From positions 1 through 6,527 of the forward strand of contig CAILTC010000473.1 of assembly GCA_903837025.1 (NCBI GenBank): a DNA stretch of 6,527 bases, given 5' to 3'. This document shows, one piece after another, positions 1 to 5,526 of the stretch. The notes below the pieces were generated by a model. That model was not told the DNA's origin, did not search any database, and was given only the letters and a program-made list of their open reading frames with translations. A program made the position numbers and the translations under genes. This DNA is from an uncultured Bacteroidota bacterium. GTDB lineage: Bacteria > Bacteroidota > Bacteroidia > Flavobacteriales > Flavobacteriaceae. Numbering within the stretch: the first letter of the stretch is position 1; each line of letters opens with the position of its first letter.

Positions 1-215
1 AATTGAATATCTTTGGTTTTTTGATGGCTTTTATTGGAGTGTTTTATGGGGATATTCAATAATTGAATCCCATTAGGACTATAAATATAAGTTCGGTTTC
101 TATTCGTCTGCTTTTGAAAATTATCTTCTATTTCGAACATAATACGATCTGCCTGCGATAGTGCCGTAAGATGGCTAATCGAAGGGAAATAGGTAGGGTG
201 AATTAGGAGGTTCAT
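1..215 (-). CDS. WbqC-like family protein, N-terminal part (cut by window edge)
   Basis: Reading the minus strand from the ATG at 215 gives an open frame of 71 codons that runs off the window at base 1. It begins MNLLIHPTYFPSISHLTAL and continues with residues reading NFQKQTNRNRTYIYSPNG and then QLLNIPIKH. The early H-P-x-Y-F-P stretch, the aspartate-containing segment after it, the N-F-Q-K-Q-T-x-R-N-R run and the L-x-I-P-I-K run are the start of the WbqC-like family as I recall it. Members occur in O-antigen and capsule loci and elsewhere in Bacteroidota; the biochemical role is not settled, so none is assigned. The start is supported by homology beginning right at the methionine; the leader is AT-rich with no Shine-Dalgarno sequence. 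The gene is last in the visible cluster, 73 bp after lepB, with a large inverted repeat in that gap that could change its expression relative to lepB. The C-terminal part is outside the window. Confidence 0.8.
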   Translation of the reverse strand, partial: MNLLIHPTYFPSISHLTALSQADRIMFEIEDNFQKQTNRNRTYIYSPNGIQLLNIPIKHSNKSHQKTKDIQ

Positions 216-225
216 TTTATTATTT

Positions 226-273
226 GTTTAAGGTTTAAAGTGTAAGGTAATGCGATAACTTTAAACCTTAAAC
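226..273. repeat. Perfect inverted repeat between lepB and the wbqC-like gene
   Basis: Two 16-base arms (226-241 and 258-273) are exact reverse complements around a 16-base loop. The arm core reads GTTTAAGGTTTAAAG. In the minus-strand message it would form a hairpin after the lepB stop and just before the wbqC-like start. It has no U-run after it on the minus strand, so it is not a standard intrinsic terminator. It could be a stability or attenuation hairpin, or a member of a dispersed AT-rich intergenic repeat family. The palindrome is seen directly; any function is inference. Confidence 0.6.
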
Positions 274-288
274 TTTAAAACTTTTTGA

Positions 289-1863
289 CTAATTTTTTTT
301 CTCTTGTCTTTTTTTCCAAAAATAGTCACCCACAAAAAAGGCAACCAAGGCTAATAAGAAAAGTTTGAAATAAGATTGAGGTTGACCGTCTCCACCAACG
401 GTTGTAAATAAACGTTCCCAACGAATTTTATGGAGTCCTTTGCCGTTCGTATCCCAACTCATCCAAATAAAAATGGGTTTACCTACAACGTGATCTTCTG
501 GTGTGTAACCAAAATAACGGGCGTCTAATGAGTTATGACGATTGTCTCCCATCATCCAATAATAATTCTGTTTAAAGGTGTAAGAGGTTACTTTTTGATC
601 ATTGATATAAATCGCATCTCCATCAACTTTCAATTTATTACCTTCATATTCGGTAATAATTATTTTGTAAAATGGAAGTGATTTTTTATCCAAAGCCACA
701 GTTTTTCCTGCTTGTGGAATATAGATAGGTCCAAAATTATCACAACTCCAATTGTTCGTTACAGAGGGTTTTCCATCTTGAAAATCAGGAAAAATTCCAT
801 CTTCTGGGCCTTTTTTAATATATCTAATAACAGCTTTAATACCGGGAACATTTTTAAATCTTTCTGCATTCGCAAAGGTAAGAGCTGTTATTCCAACTGT
901 ATCTTTTTGTTTGCTAACATAATTGATACCGTCTGTAACATTCATATCTTTAAAAAGATAATCAAAATCAATTGGAGTTTTTCCATCTAAAACCAATTTG
1001 TAGGAATATTGAGGTTTTGCTCTTTCAGGCAAAATCAATTCTTTTCCGTTGATAAAAACGATACCATTTTTTATTTGCAAACTGTCACCAGAAATTCCCA
1101 CACAACGTTTTACATAGTTGGTTTTCTTGTCAGTTGGTTTGTCATATCTTTTATCGGCCTTGATATACATATTAAATAAGGTGTCTCTTGGCCAGTTGAA
1201 AACGACAATATCATTGTTTTTTATTTTTTCGAAACCAGGAAATCTAAAATAAGGAAGTTGAGGCCAACTTAAGTACGATTTTATTTTTGCAACAGGAATT
1301 GAGTCATGAACCATTGGTAAGGCAACTACAGTCATCGGAACACGGGGACCATAATTGACTTTACTCACGAATAAAAAGTCGCCAACTAGTAAGGATTTTT
1401 CCAAAGAAGACGAAGGAATCGTGTAAGGTTGTATAAGGTAAGTGTGAACCAAAGTGGCAACAATAATTGCGAAAAGTAATGAACTAACCGTATCGGCAGC
1501 TTTATTTTCAGGATTTAAACTTCGGTCTTTTACATGTTCTAATTTTTGGGTGTAATTAACATATATGATATATAAACCACAAGTCGCTATTCCTAAGAAA
1601 GTATCTAAACTTGATCTTTTACCGAAACTTCTCAAGGTTTCTATCCAAATAACAGGAAACATAATCAAGTTGATGATTGGGATAAAAAGTAATACAGTCC
1701 ACCAAGTCGGGCGACCAATAATCTTCATTAAAACGATGGCGTTATATACCGGTATTGCGGCTTCCCAGCTTTTTCTGCCAGCTGCTACATATAATTTCCA
1801 AGTTCCTAAAAAATGAACTACTTGCACCAGCAAGAAAAACACAAACCATTGATATAGTGTCAT
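289..1863 (-). CDS. lepB: Signal peptidase I, long Bacteroidota type with N-terminal membrane module
   Basis: This is a type I signal peptidase (family S26), which cuts signal peptides from exported proteins at the outer face of the inner membrane. Residues 4-105 form a hydrophobic multi-pass module with A-G-R-K-S-W-E-A-A-I-P-V-Y-N (28-41), resembling the DUF5684-type domain fused to these enzymes. A further membrane segment lies at about 125-145. Peptidase boxes follow: IPSSSLEKSLLVGD (149-162) with Ser153 as probable nucleophile by alignment to E. coli Ser90, NNDIVVFNWPRD (216-227), YVKRCVGISGD (250-260) with Lys252 as probable general base, and MMGDNRHNSLDARYFG (437-452). A final membrane helix spans about 499-515, before a lysine-rich tail. 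At 524 residues it is much longer than E. coli LepB (about 324); the excess is the N-terminal module plus insertions near 180-215 and about 280-430. The ATG sits just before the first hydrophobic helix. It lies 74 bp after dapB, with repeats in that gap. Confidence 0.95.
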   Translation of the reverse strand: MTLYQWFVFFLLVQVVHFLGTWKLYVAAGRKSWEAAIPVYNAIVLMKIIGRPTWWTVLLFIPIINLIMFPVIWIETLRSFGKRSSLDTFLGIATCGLYIIYVNYTQKLEHVKDRSLNPENKAADTVSSLLFAIIVATLVHTYLIQPYTIPSSSLEKSLLVGDFLFVSKVNYGPRVPMTVVALPMVHDSIPVAKIKSYLSWPQLPYFRFPGFEKIKNNDIVVFNWPRDTLFNMYIKADKRYDKPTDKKTNYVKRCVGISGDSLQIKNGIVFINGKELILPERAKPQYSYKLVLDGKTPIDFDYLFKDMNVTDGINYVSKQKDTVGITALTFANAERFKNVPGIKAVIRYIKKGPEDGIFPDFQDGKPSVTNNWSCDNFGPIYIPQAGKTVALDKKSLPFYKIIITEYEGNKLKVDGDAIYINDQKVTSYTFKQNYYWMMGDNRHNSLDARYFGYTPEDHVVGKPIFIWMSWDTNGKGLHKIRWERLFTTVGGDGQPQSYFKLFLLALVAFFVGDYFWKKRQEKKN

Positions 1864-1867
1864 AATA

Positions 1868-1931
1868 CGTTTATTTGTTTAATTGTTTATTTGTTAATCG
1901 TCTATTTGTTTAACGAATAAACAAATAAACG
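1868..1931. repeat. Tandem plus inverted AT-rich repeat between dapB and lepB
   Basis: The gap holds three tandem units of about 16 bp sharing TATTTGTT (1869-1884, 1885-1900, 1901-1915), followed by an inverted copy. The 14-base arm at 1868-1881 is the exact reverse complement of 1918-1931. A tighter alternative hairpin pairs 1903-1912 with 1918-1927 around a 5-base loop. The word TATTTGTTTA recurs at 221-230, next to the wbqC-like start. The structure is seen directly. It might be an mRNA hairpin between dapB and lepB or a dispersed intergenic repeat; it lacks a U-run in the minus-strand sense, so transcription termination is not well supported. Confidence 0.6.
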
Positions 1932-1937
1932 GTTAAA

Positions 1938-2639
1938 CTATTTTAAGTCTAATACATCTTTCATTGCAAAAACACCTTGTTTTCCAGCAATCCATTCGGC
2001 GGCGATTACGGCTCCAAGAGCAAAACCATCGCGATTATGTGCGGTGTGTTTTATTTCGATTTCGTCTACTGTCGAATGATAAGTAACCGTATGTGTTCCT
2101 GGTACATCTGCAATTCTTAGTGCTTCAATCTGAATCTCATTTTCCTTTGGTTTATCCAATGTCCAATTTGTGTAATTGCTATTTTCAATAACTCCTTTTG
2201 CCAATGAAATAGCTGTTCCGCTTGGAGCATCTAGTTTTTGAGTATGGTGAATTTCTTCCATATCAACGCGATAGGAATCAAATTTCGAAATCATTTTTGC
2301 TAAATATTCATTGAGTTCAAAGAAAATATTCACACCTAAACTAAAGTTAGAACTCGATAGAAAAGCACCTTTTTTCTCTTCGCAAAGTGCTACCATTTCG
2401 TCATAACGATCTAGCCAACCAGTCGTTCCAGAAACCACGGGTACATTAGCATGAAAACAACTCGAAATATTCGTAACTGCAACAGCAGGAATGCTAAAAT
2501 CAATGGCGACATCCGCATCCGAAAGGCCTTCGTAAGTATTAAATTCGTCTTTTCTTAAAACAATCTCGTGTCCTCTTTCTATAGCAATTTTTTCTATGGT
2601 TTGTCCCATTTTCCCGTATCCTAAAAGCGCAATTTTCAT
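1938..2639 (-). CDS. dapB: 4-hydroxy-tetrahydrodipicolinate reductase
   Basis: DapB reduces hydroxy-tetrahydrodipicolinate with NAD(P)H in the cytoplasmic diaminopimelate pathway, which supplies lysine and the peptidoglycan cross-linking residue. The N-terminal Rossmann fold shows GYGKMG at residues 7-12. The loop SGTTGW is at 70-75, and NFSLGVNIFFEL at 98-109 joins the two domains. The family signature EIHHTQKLDAPSGTA is at 129-143, with the catalytic His131/His132 pair and Lys135. The C-terminal part carries RIADVPGTHTV (175-185) and a conserved R-D-G-F-A-L-G-A end region. At 233 residues it is about 40 shorter than E. coli DapB (273); most of the loss lies between the nucleotide-binding glycine loop and residue 48, where other DapBs have an extra strand-helix segment. 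All catalytic motifs remain, so it should be active. The ATG is chosen because the Rossmann strand MKIALLGYG starts there. It lies 52 bp after the DUF5683 gene, in the same direction. Confidence 0.96.
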   Translation of the reverse strand: MKIALLGYGKMGQTIEKIAIERGHEIVLRKDEFNTYEGLSDADVAIDFSIPAVAVTNISSCFHANVPVVSGTTGWLDRYDEMVALCEEKKGAFLSSSNFSLGVNIFFELNEYLAKMISKFDSYRVDMEEIHHTQKLDAPSGTAISLAKGVIENSNYTNWTLDKPKENEIQIEALRIADVPGTHTVTYHSTVDEIEIKHTAHNRDGFALGAVIAAEWIAGKQGVFAMKDVLDLK

Positions 2640-2660
2640 TTATTCGTTTTTTTTATAATT

Positions 2661-2679
2661 GGAGGATTAAAAATCCACC
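2661..2679. repeat. Small hairpin between the DUF5683 gene and dapB
   Basis: GGAGGATT (2661-2668) faces AATCCACC (2672-2679) with a single A-A mismatch and a 3-base loop. It sits in the 52-bp gap ahead of dapB. A T-rich run follows it on the plus strand, while on the minus strand, the direction of the genes, it is followed by an A-rich leader. It is therefore not a terminator for the cluster. The role is unknown and it may be chance. Confidence 0.3.
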
Positions 2680-2691
2680 GTTTCTTTTTTT

Positions 2692-3255
2692 CTAAAATCT
2701 ATAATTAAACGTTAGACCTATATTTGGTTTAAATGTTACATCATTCTGATAAATATTAGGTGTAACTGATAAACCATCATTAACGTTAAATTGTATTAAG
2801 GCTGCATCAACATTGGCATCAACTATATTCAGCGCATAAAAAGCGACAATGAATAAGGTAGATAAATCTCGGTTTCGTTGATAAAATTTTTGACCAGCAA
2901 TCAATCTATTTTTGTCTAAATAAGAAAATTGATCATCCGTATAGCCTTCTAATCTTCGTTTGTAAGCATCTCTATATTGATTGTATTTTTTGTTGCTGTC
3001 CATATAAAAATAAAGACTGGTCCCAATAGCACCGTAAACAAAAGGTATTTTCCAATATTTTTTGTTGTAAGCTTGTCCTAATCCCGGTAAAATAGCAGAA
3101 TAAAATGCCGCTTTTGCAGGTGTTAATGGATCAATATCAATTGATTTTTTAATTGAATCTTTTGCAATCAAGGGGTCTTCCGTTTTTTGTTGTGAAAAAA
3201 CAGAAAGGTTCCCCGATATAAAAAGGAGTAGCGCTATGAAAGTGATTTTATTCAC
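2692..3255 (-). CDS. DUF5683 family protein with signal peptide
   Basis: This 187-residue protein matches the DUF5683 family as I recall it, found in Bacteroidota. Residues 1-22 look like a signal peptide: a lysine near the start, a hydrophobic core (FIALLLFI), then VFSQQ as a likely cleavage zone. Next comes DPLTPAKAAFYSAILPGLGQ (42-61) and YNKKYWKIPFVYGAIGTS (63-80), the best family marker. Hydrophobic helices lie at about 71-85 and 131-147. The middle is rich in Tyr, Arg and Lys. The end, FNYRF, has a terminal aromatic residue, as outer-membrane beta strands often do, so an envelope location is likely but not proven. The start codon is GTG: its G is shared with the TAG stop of parB (sequence TAGTG), which suggests translational coupling. 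The signal peptide begins directly after this codon, supporting the choice. The molecular function is unknown; the position between parB and dapB suggests only co-expression. Confidence 0.85.
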   Translation of the reverse strand: MNKITFIALLLFISGNLSVFSQQKTEDPLIAKDSIKKSIDIDPLTPAKAAFYSAILPGLGQAYNKKYWKIPFVYGAIGTSLYFYMDSNKKYNQYRDAYKRRLEGYTDDQFSYLDKNRLIAGQKFYQRNRDLSTLFIVAFYALNIVDANVDAALIQFNVNDGLSVTPNIYQNDVTFKPNIGLTFNYRF

Positions 3256-4154
3256 TAGTCTTTTATTAGTTTAATAATCCTGTTGAAATCTTCTTCAGAA
3301 TGAAAAGGAATGGTGATTTTGCCTTTGCCATTTCCAGCGATTTTCACCTCTACTTTTGTGCCAAAATAACTATTGAAACTGTTTTTGTCCGAATCTGGAA
3401 TTTCAAATGATGTCGGTTTTGGTTGAGCTGCTGGTTTAGGTTTTAAACTTTCTTGATGATTTTTGACTAAAGCTTCTGTTTCACGAACCGAAAGATTTTG
3501 GCTTACAATTTTCTGATAAATAGCCGTTTGAATATCTTGATCTTCAATATTGATAATTGCCCGACCATGACCCATACTGATAAATCCGTCACGAATTCCG
3601 GATTGAATGATAGGATCAAGCTTCAAAAGTCTTAAGTAATTGGCAATTGTCGAACGCTTTTTTCCTACTCGTTCGCTCATTTGCTCCTGAGTCAATTGAA
3701 TTTCGTCAATCAATCTTTGGTACGAAAGCGCAATTTCTATTGGATCTAAATCATGGCGCTGAATATTTTCAACCAAGGCCATAACCAAGGATTCATTATC
3801 GTTTGCTATTCTAATATAAGCAGGAACGGTATTTAATCCCACTAATTTTGAGGCACGAAGACGTCGTTCTCCCGAAATTAATTGGTATTTATTGAAGTCT
3901 AATTTCCGAACAGTGATGGGTTGAATAACCCCTAATTCCTTGATAGATGAAGCTAATTCTCTAAGAGAATCCTCATTGAAATTGCTTCTGGGTTGAAATG
4001 GATTTATTTCAATAGCATCAATTTCAAGCTCGATAATATTACCAACAACTTTATCAGCATTTTTATCTGTTGCTGAATTGATATCGTTTTCTGGATCTTT
4101 CAATAATGCCGATAATCCTCTTCCTAATGCTTGTTTTTTTATTGCTTTTGCCAT
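3255..4154 (-). CDS. parB: Chromosome partitioning protein ParB (CTPase clamp, parS-binding)
   Basis: ParB binds parS sites near the replication origin, closes as a CTP-dependent sliding clamp, and works with ParA and SMC in chromosome segregation. The N-terminal ALGRGLSALL (9-18) is the ParA-interacting tail typical of chromosomal ParBs. The N-domain runs from about 43 with NPFQPRSNF (51-59), GVIQPITVRK (75-84), the CTP-binding box GERRLRA (95-101) and ENIQRHDLDPIE (129-140). A helix-turn-helix follows at about 152-176 (LTQEQMSERVGKKRSTIANY), then MGHGRAI (194-200) and LSVRETEAL (221-229). A Lys/Pro/Gln linker (about 233-252) leads to the C-terminal dimerization domain (about 255-299). At 299 residues it has normal length with all key boxes present. 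It starts 4 bp after the parA stop and its stop overlaps the GTG start of the next gene, so it is surely co-transcribed. No complete parS was seen in the window, only a half-like sequence inside this gene. Confidence 0.97.
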   Translation of the reverse strand: MAKAIKKQALGRGLSALLKDPENDINSATDKNADKVVGNIIELEIDAIEINPFQPRSNFNEDSLRELASSIKELGVIQPITVRKLDFNKYQLISGERRLRASKLVGLNTVPAYIRIANDNESLVMALVENIQRHDLDPIEIALSYQRLIDEIQLTQEQMSERVGKKRSTIANYLRLLKLDPIIQSGIRDGFISMGHGRAIINIEDQDIQTAIYQKIVSQNLSVRETEALVKNHQESLKPKPAAQPKPTSFEIPDSDKNSFNSYFGTKVEVKIAGNGKGKITIPFHSEEDFNRIIKLIKD

Positions 4155-4158
4155 AAAA

Positions 4159-4926
4159 CTATTTGCTGTTTTTCTTTATAACTTCTTGAGCTAAATGTAA
4201 ATAATTGATAGCTCCTTTGCTCGTCGCGTCATAGTTTATAATGCTTTCGCCAAAACTAGGTGCTTCACTCAACTTTACATTTCGTTGAATAATAGTTTCA
4301 AAAACCATATCATTAAAATGCTTTTGAACCTCTTCAACTACCTGATTCGATAAACGTAATCTCGAGTCAAACATGGTCAATAGCAATCCTTCGATGTCTA
4401 AATCTGGATTATGAATCTTTTGGATACTTTTTATCGTGTTCAATAATTTACCCAAACCTTCAAGCGCAAAATATTCGCATTGAATAGGAATAATAACCGA
4501 ATCTGCCGCCGTCAAAGCATTCAGAGTAAGCAATCCCAGCGATGGTGCGCAATCAATAATGATATAATCATATTCATCCTTGATGCTTTCCAGTGCTGTT
4601 TTAAGCATATATTCTCTATTTTCCCTGTCAACCAATTCGATTTCGATGGCAACAAGATCAATATGAGATGGAATTACATCTACATTTGGAGCCGTACATT
4701 TCATCACAGCCTCTTTTGGGGTGCTGCTATGTTCAATAATTTGATAGGTCCCAATTTCTACCGTTTCAATATCTATACCTAATCCTGAAGTGGCATTTGC
4801 CTGAGGATCAGCATCAATAAGTAACACTTTTTTCTCTAGAACACCCAGTGAAGCTGCAAGATTTATAGACGTTGTAGTCTTTCCAACTCCACCTTTTTGA
4901 TTCGCTATCGCGATTATTTTGCCCAT
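4159..4926 (-). CDS. parA: Chromosome partitioning ATPase ParA (Soj type)
   Basis: ParA is a Walker-type ATPase that binds non-specific DNA as an ATP dimer and is stimulated by ParB, moving origin regions apart. The deviant Walker A box KGGVGKTT is at residues 11-18, with the signature Lys11 and the nucleotide-binding Lys16. Switch I is DADPQANAT (38-46) and Walker B is IIIDCAPSLG (122-131). Further conserved runs are ALEGLG (154-159), LLTMFD (182-187) and a probable DNA-contact region near RNVKLSEAPSFG (215-226). At 255 residues it is a short, chromosomal-type ParA with no N-terminal HTH regulatory extension. It heads the visible cluster. Its leader is AT-rich; I found no close match to the Bacteroidota promoter pattern TTG and TAnnTTTG, but a phased array of TTTGTTAA-like boxes lies 59-88 bp upstream of the start. 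It could equally be called soj or a MinD/ParA family ATPase, but the adjacent parB makes ParA the best name. Confidence 0.97.
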   Translation of the reverse strand: MGKIIAIANQKGGVGKTTTSINLAASLGVLEKKVLLIDADPQANATSGLGIDIETVEIGTYQIIEHSSTPKEAVMKCTAPNVDVIPSHIDLVAIEIELVDRENREYMLKTALESIKDEYDYIIIDCAPSLGLLTLNALTAADSVIIPIQCEYFALEGLGKLLNTIKSIQKIHNPDLDIEGLLLTMFDSRLRLSNQVVEEVQKHFNDMVFETIIQRNVKLSEAPSFGESIINYDATSKGAINYLHLAQEVIKKNSK

Positions 4927-4984
4927 TTATTTTCTAAATTTTGAACGGTAAAAATACAATTTATTATCGTTTCTGAAAATCTAT

Positions 4985-5014
4985 TTTGTTAACATTTGTT
5001 AAGGTTTGGTTAGC
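4985..5014. repeat. Three boxes at exact 10-bp spacing upstream of parA
   Basis: Plus-strand 10-mers TTTGTTAACA (4985-4994), TTTGTTAAGG (4995-5004) and TTTGGTTAGC (5005-5014) follow one another without gaps. The first eight bases are identical in the first two units and differ at two positions in the third. The spacing of one helical turn would place each box on the same DNA face, 59-88 bp ahead of the parA start. This could be an operator for a regulator of the partitioning cluster. The repeat is visible; the regulatory role is inference, and in AT-rich DNA it may be chance. Confidence 0.4.
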
Positions 5015-5059
5015 AGATGATTTACACAATATTAATTTAATGATTTCAACTTTTTTTCA

Positions 5060-5160
5060 GAAGCTATTTCCCGCTATCCGTTATATCTTTTTTAAAGTTT
5101 CCAGCCTTTTAATGGCTGCAAGCTTTAAAAAAGGATACCACTTCTATCCGGGCTAGGGCA
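5060..5160 (-). ncRNA. Flavo-1-like structured RNA candidate
   Basis: Read on the minus strand the element begins GCCCTAGCCCGGATAGAAG and ends GGATAGCGGGAAATAGCTTC, which resembles the flavo-1 motif of Flavobacteria as I remember it. Visible pairings (plus coordinates): an outer helix of 5154-5156 with 5064-5066 and 5149-5152 with 5070-5073; a long central helix of 5123-5132 with 5088-5097, extended by 5134-5137 with 5084-5087 past a one-base bulge; and an apical hairpin of 5114-5118 with 5102-5106 around a 7-base loop. On the minus strand the central helix extends further through a G-U pair (5138 with 5083) that would be a C-A mismatch on the plus strand, favouring the minus orientation. No long reading frame with a start codon covers it. 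The function of flavo-1 RNAs is unknown as far as I know. The assignment is from memory and would need a covariance search. Confidence 0.65.
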
Positions 5161-5174
5161 TTTGAATTCAGAAG

Positions 5175-5208
5175 GAAATTTATTCATCAAAAAACACATA
5201 ATTTCCAA
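5175..5208 (-). promoter_or_regulatory. Weak candidate promoter for the flavo-1-like RNA
   Basis: On the minus strand a TTG (5206-5208) is followed after 23 bases by TAAATTTC (5175-5182), a 7-of-8 fit to the Bacteroidota -7 box TAnnTTTG with only the last base off. A start about 7 bases downstream would fall near 5165, just ahead of the first conserved base of the RNA candidate. The spacing is at the long end of what is described for this promoter type. In AT-rich DNA such matches arise by chance, so the placement is the main support. Confidence 0.25.
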
Positions 5209-5448
5209 CCCGCTTTCAATGTCATTAGTTTAAGGATTTTTGCTTTGATTTGCCTGTTCGAGCAAGCTCTTGGATCAGATTTTTGTGTTAATAAATAGAA
5301 TGTTGTTGATTTTACCAAGCTTACACATCTGAAATCAATTATCTTCAATCCAATTTATTATTTTTCCTTAACTTAAAGACATTGAGCCCGGGGTGTTTTT
5401 TTTATTTTAGAATAGTCAAATTAAATTAGGTATTGAAGATGGTACATA
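5209..5448. other. Non-coding spacer with no assigned role
   Basis: This part of the 600-bp gap between the SDR gene and parA contains no supported gene on either strand. It includes a small interrupted palindrome, GAGCAAGCTC (5259-5268), and a more GC-rich patch, GAGCCCGGGGTG (5384-5395), unlike the AT-rich surroundings. The latter sits in the loop of a weak hairpin (5375-5381 with 5394-5400, one G-U pair) followed by T residues on the plus strand. No plus-strand gene precedes it, so I do not call it a terminator. I see nothing else that I can interpret. Confidence 0.5.
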
Positions 5449-5486
5449 AAAAAAACGGAGAACCCAATGAGCACTCCGTTTTTTTC
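5449..5486 (-). terminator. Intrinsic terminator of the SDR gene (symmetric, possibly bidirectional)
   Basis: CGGAG (5456-5460) pairs exactly with CTCCG (5474-5478) around a 13-base loop, with A residues at 5448-5455 and T residues at 5479-5485 extending the stem. On the minus strand the hairpin is followed by an eight-base U-run, starting about 40 bases after the SDR stop codon, which is a standard intrinsic terminator layout. The symmetric A and T runs mean it could also stop plus-strand transcripts. It isolates the SDR transcript from the spacer RNA candidate and the par cluster. Confidence 0.88.
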
Positions 5487-5526
5487 TGTATATTTTTATT
5501 TTATGCAACCTGAAATCTGAGACCTC

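Noticed and set aside
712..990. Plus-strand open frame of 92 codons inside lepB
   Set aside because: Antisense to a well-supported gene; the composition (many Ile, Asn, Lys, Phe) is what reverse reading of AT-rich coding DNA gives.
1565..1816. Plus-strand open frame of 83 codons inside lepB
   Set aside because: Antisense shadow of the lepB N-terminal region, with no family signature.
4480..4782. Plus-strand open frame of 100 codons inside parA
   Set aside because: Antisense shadow of the conserved ParA core, with no recognisable motif.
5113..5298. Open plus-strand frame of 61 codons across the RNA candidate and spacer
   Set aside because: It follows a stop directly, has no ATG, overlaps the structured RNA element and its translation does not resemble any family I recognise.
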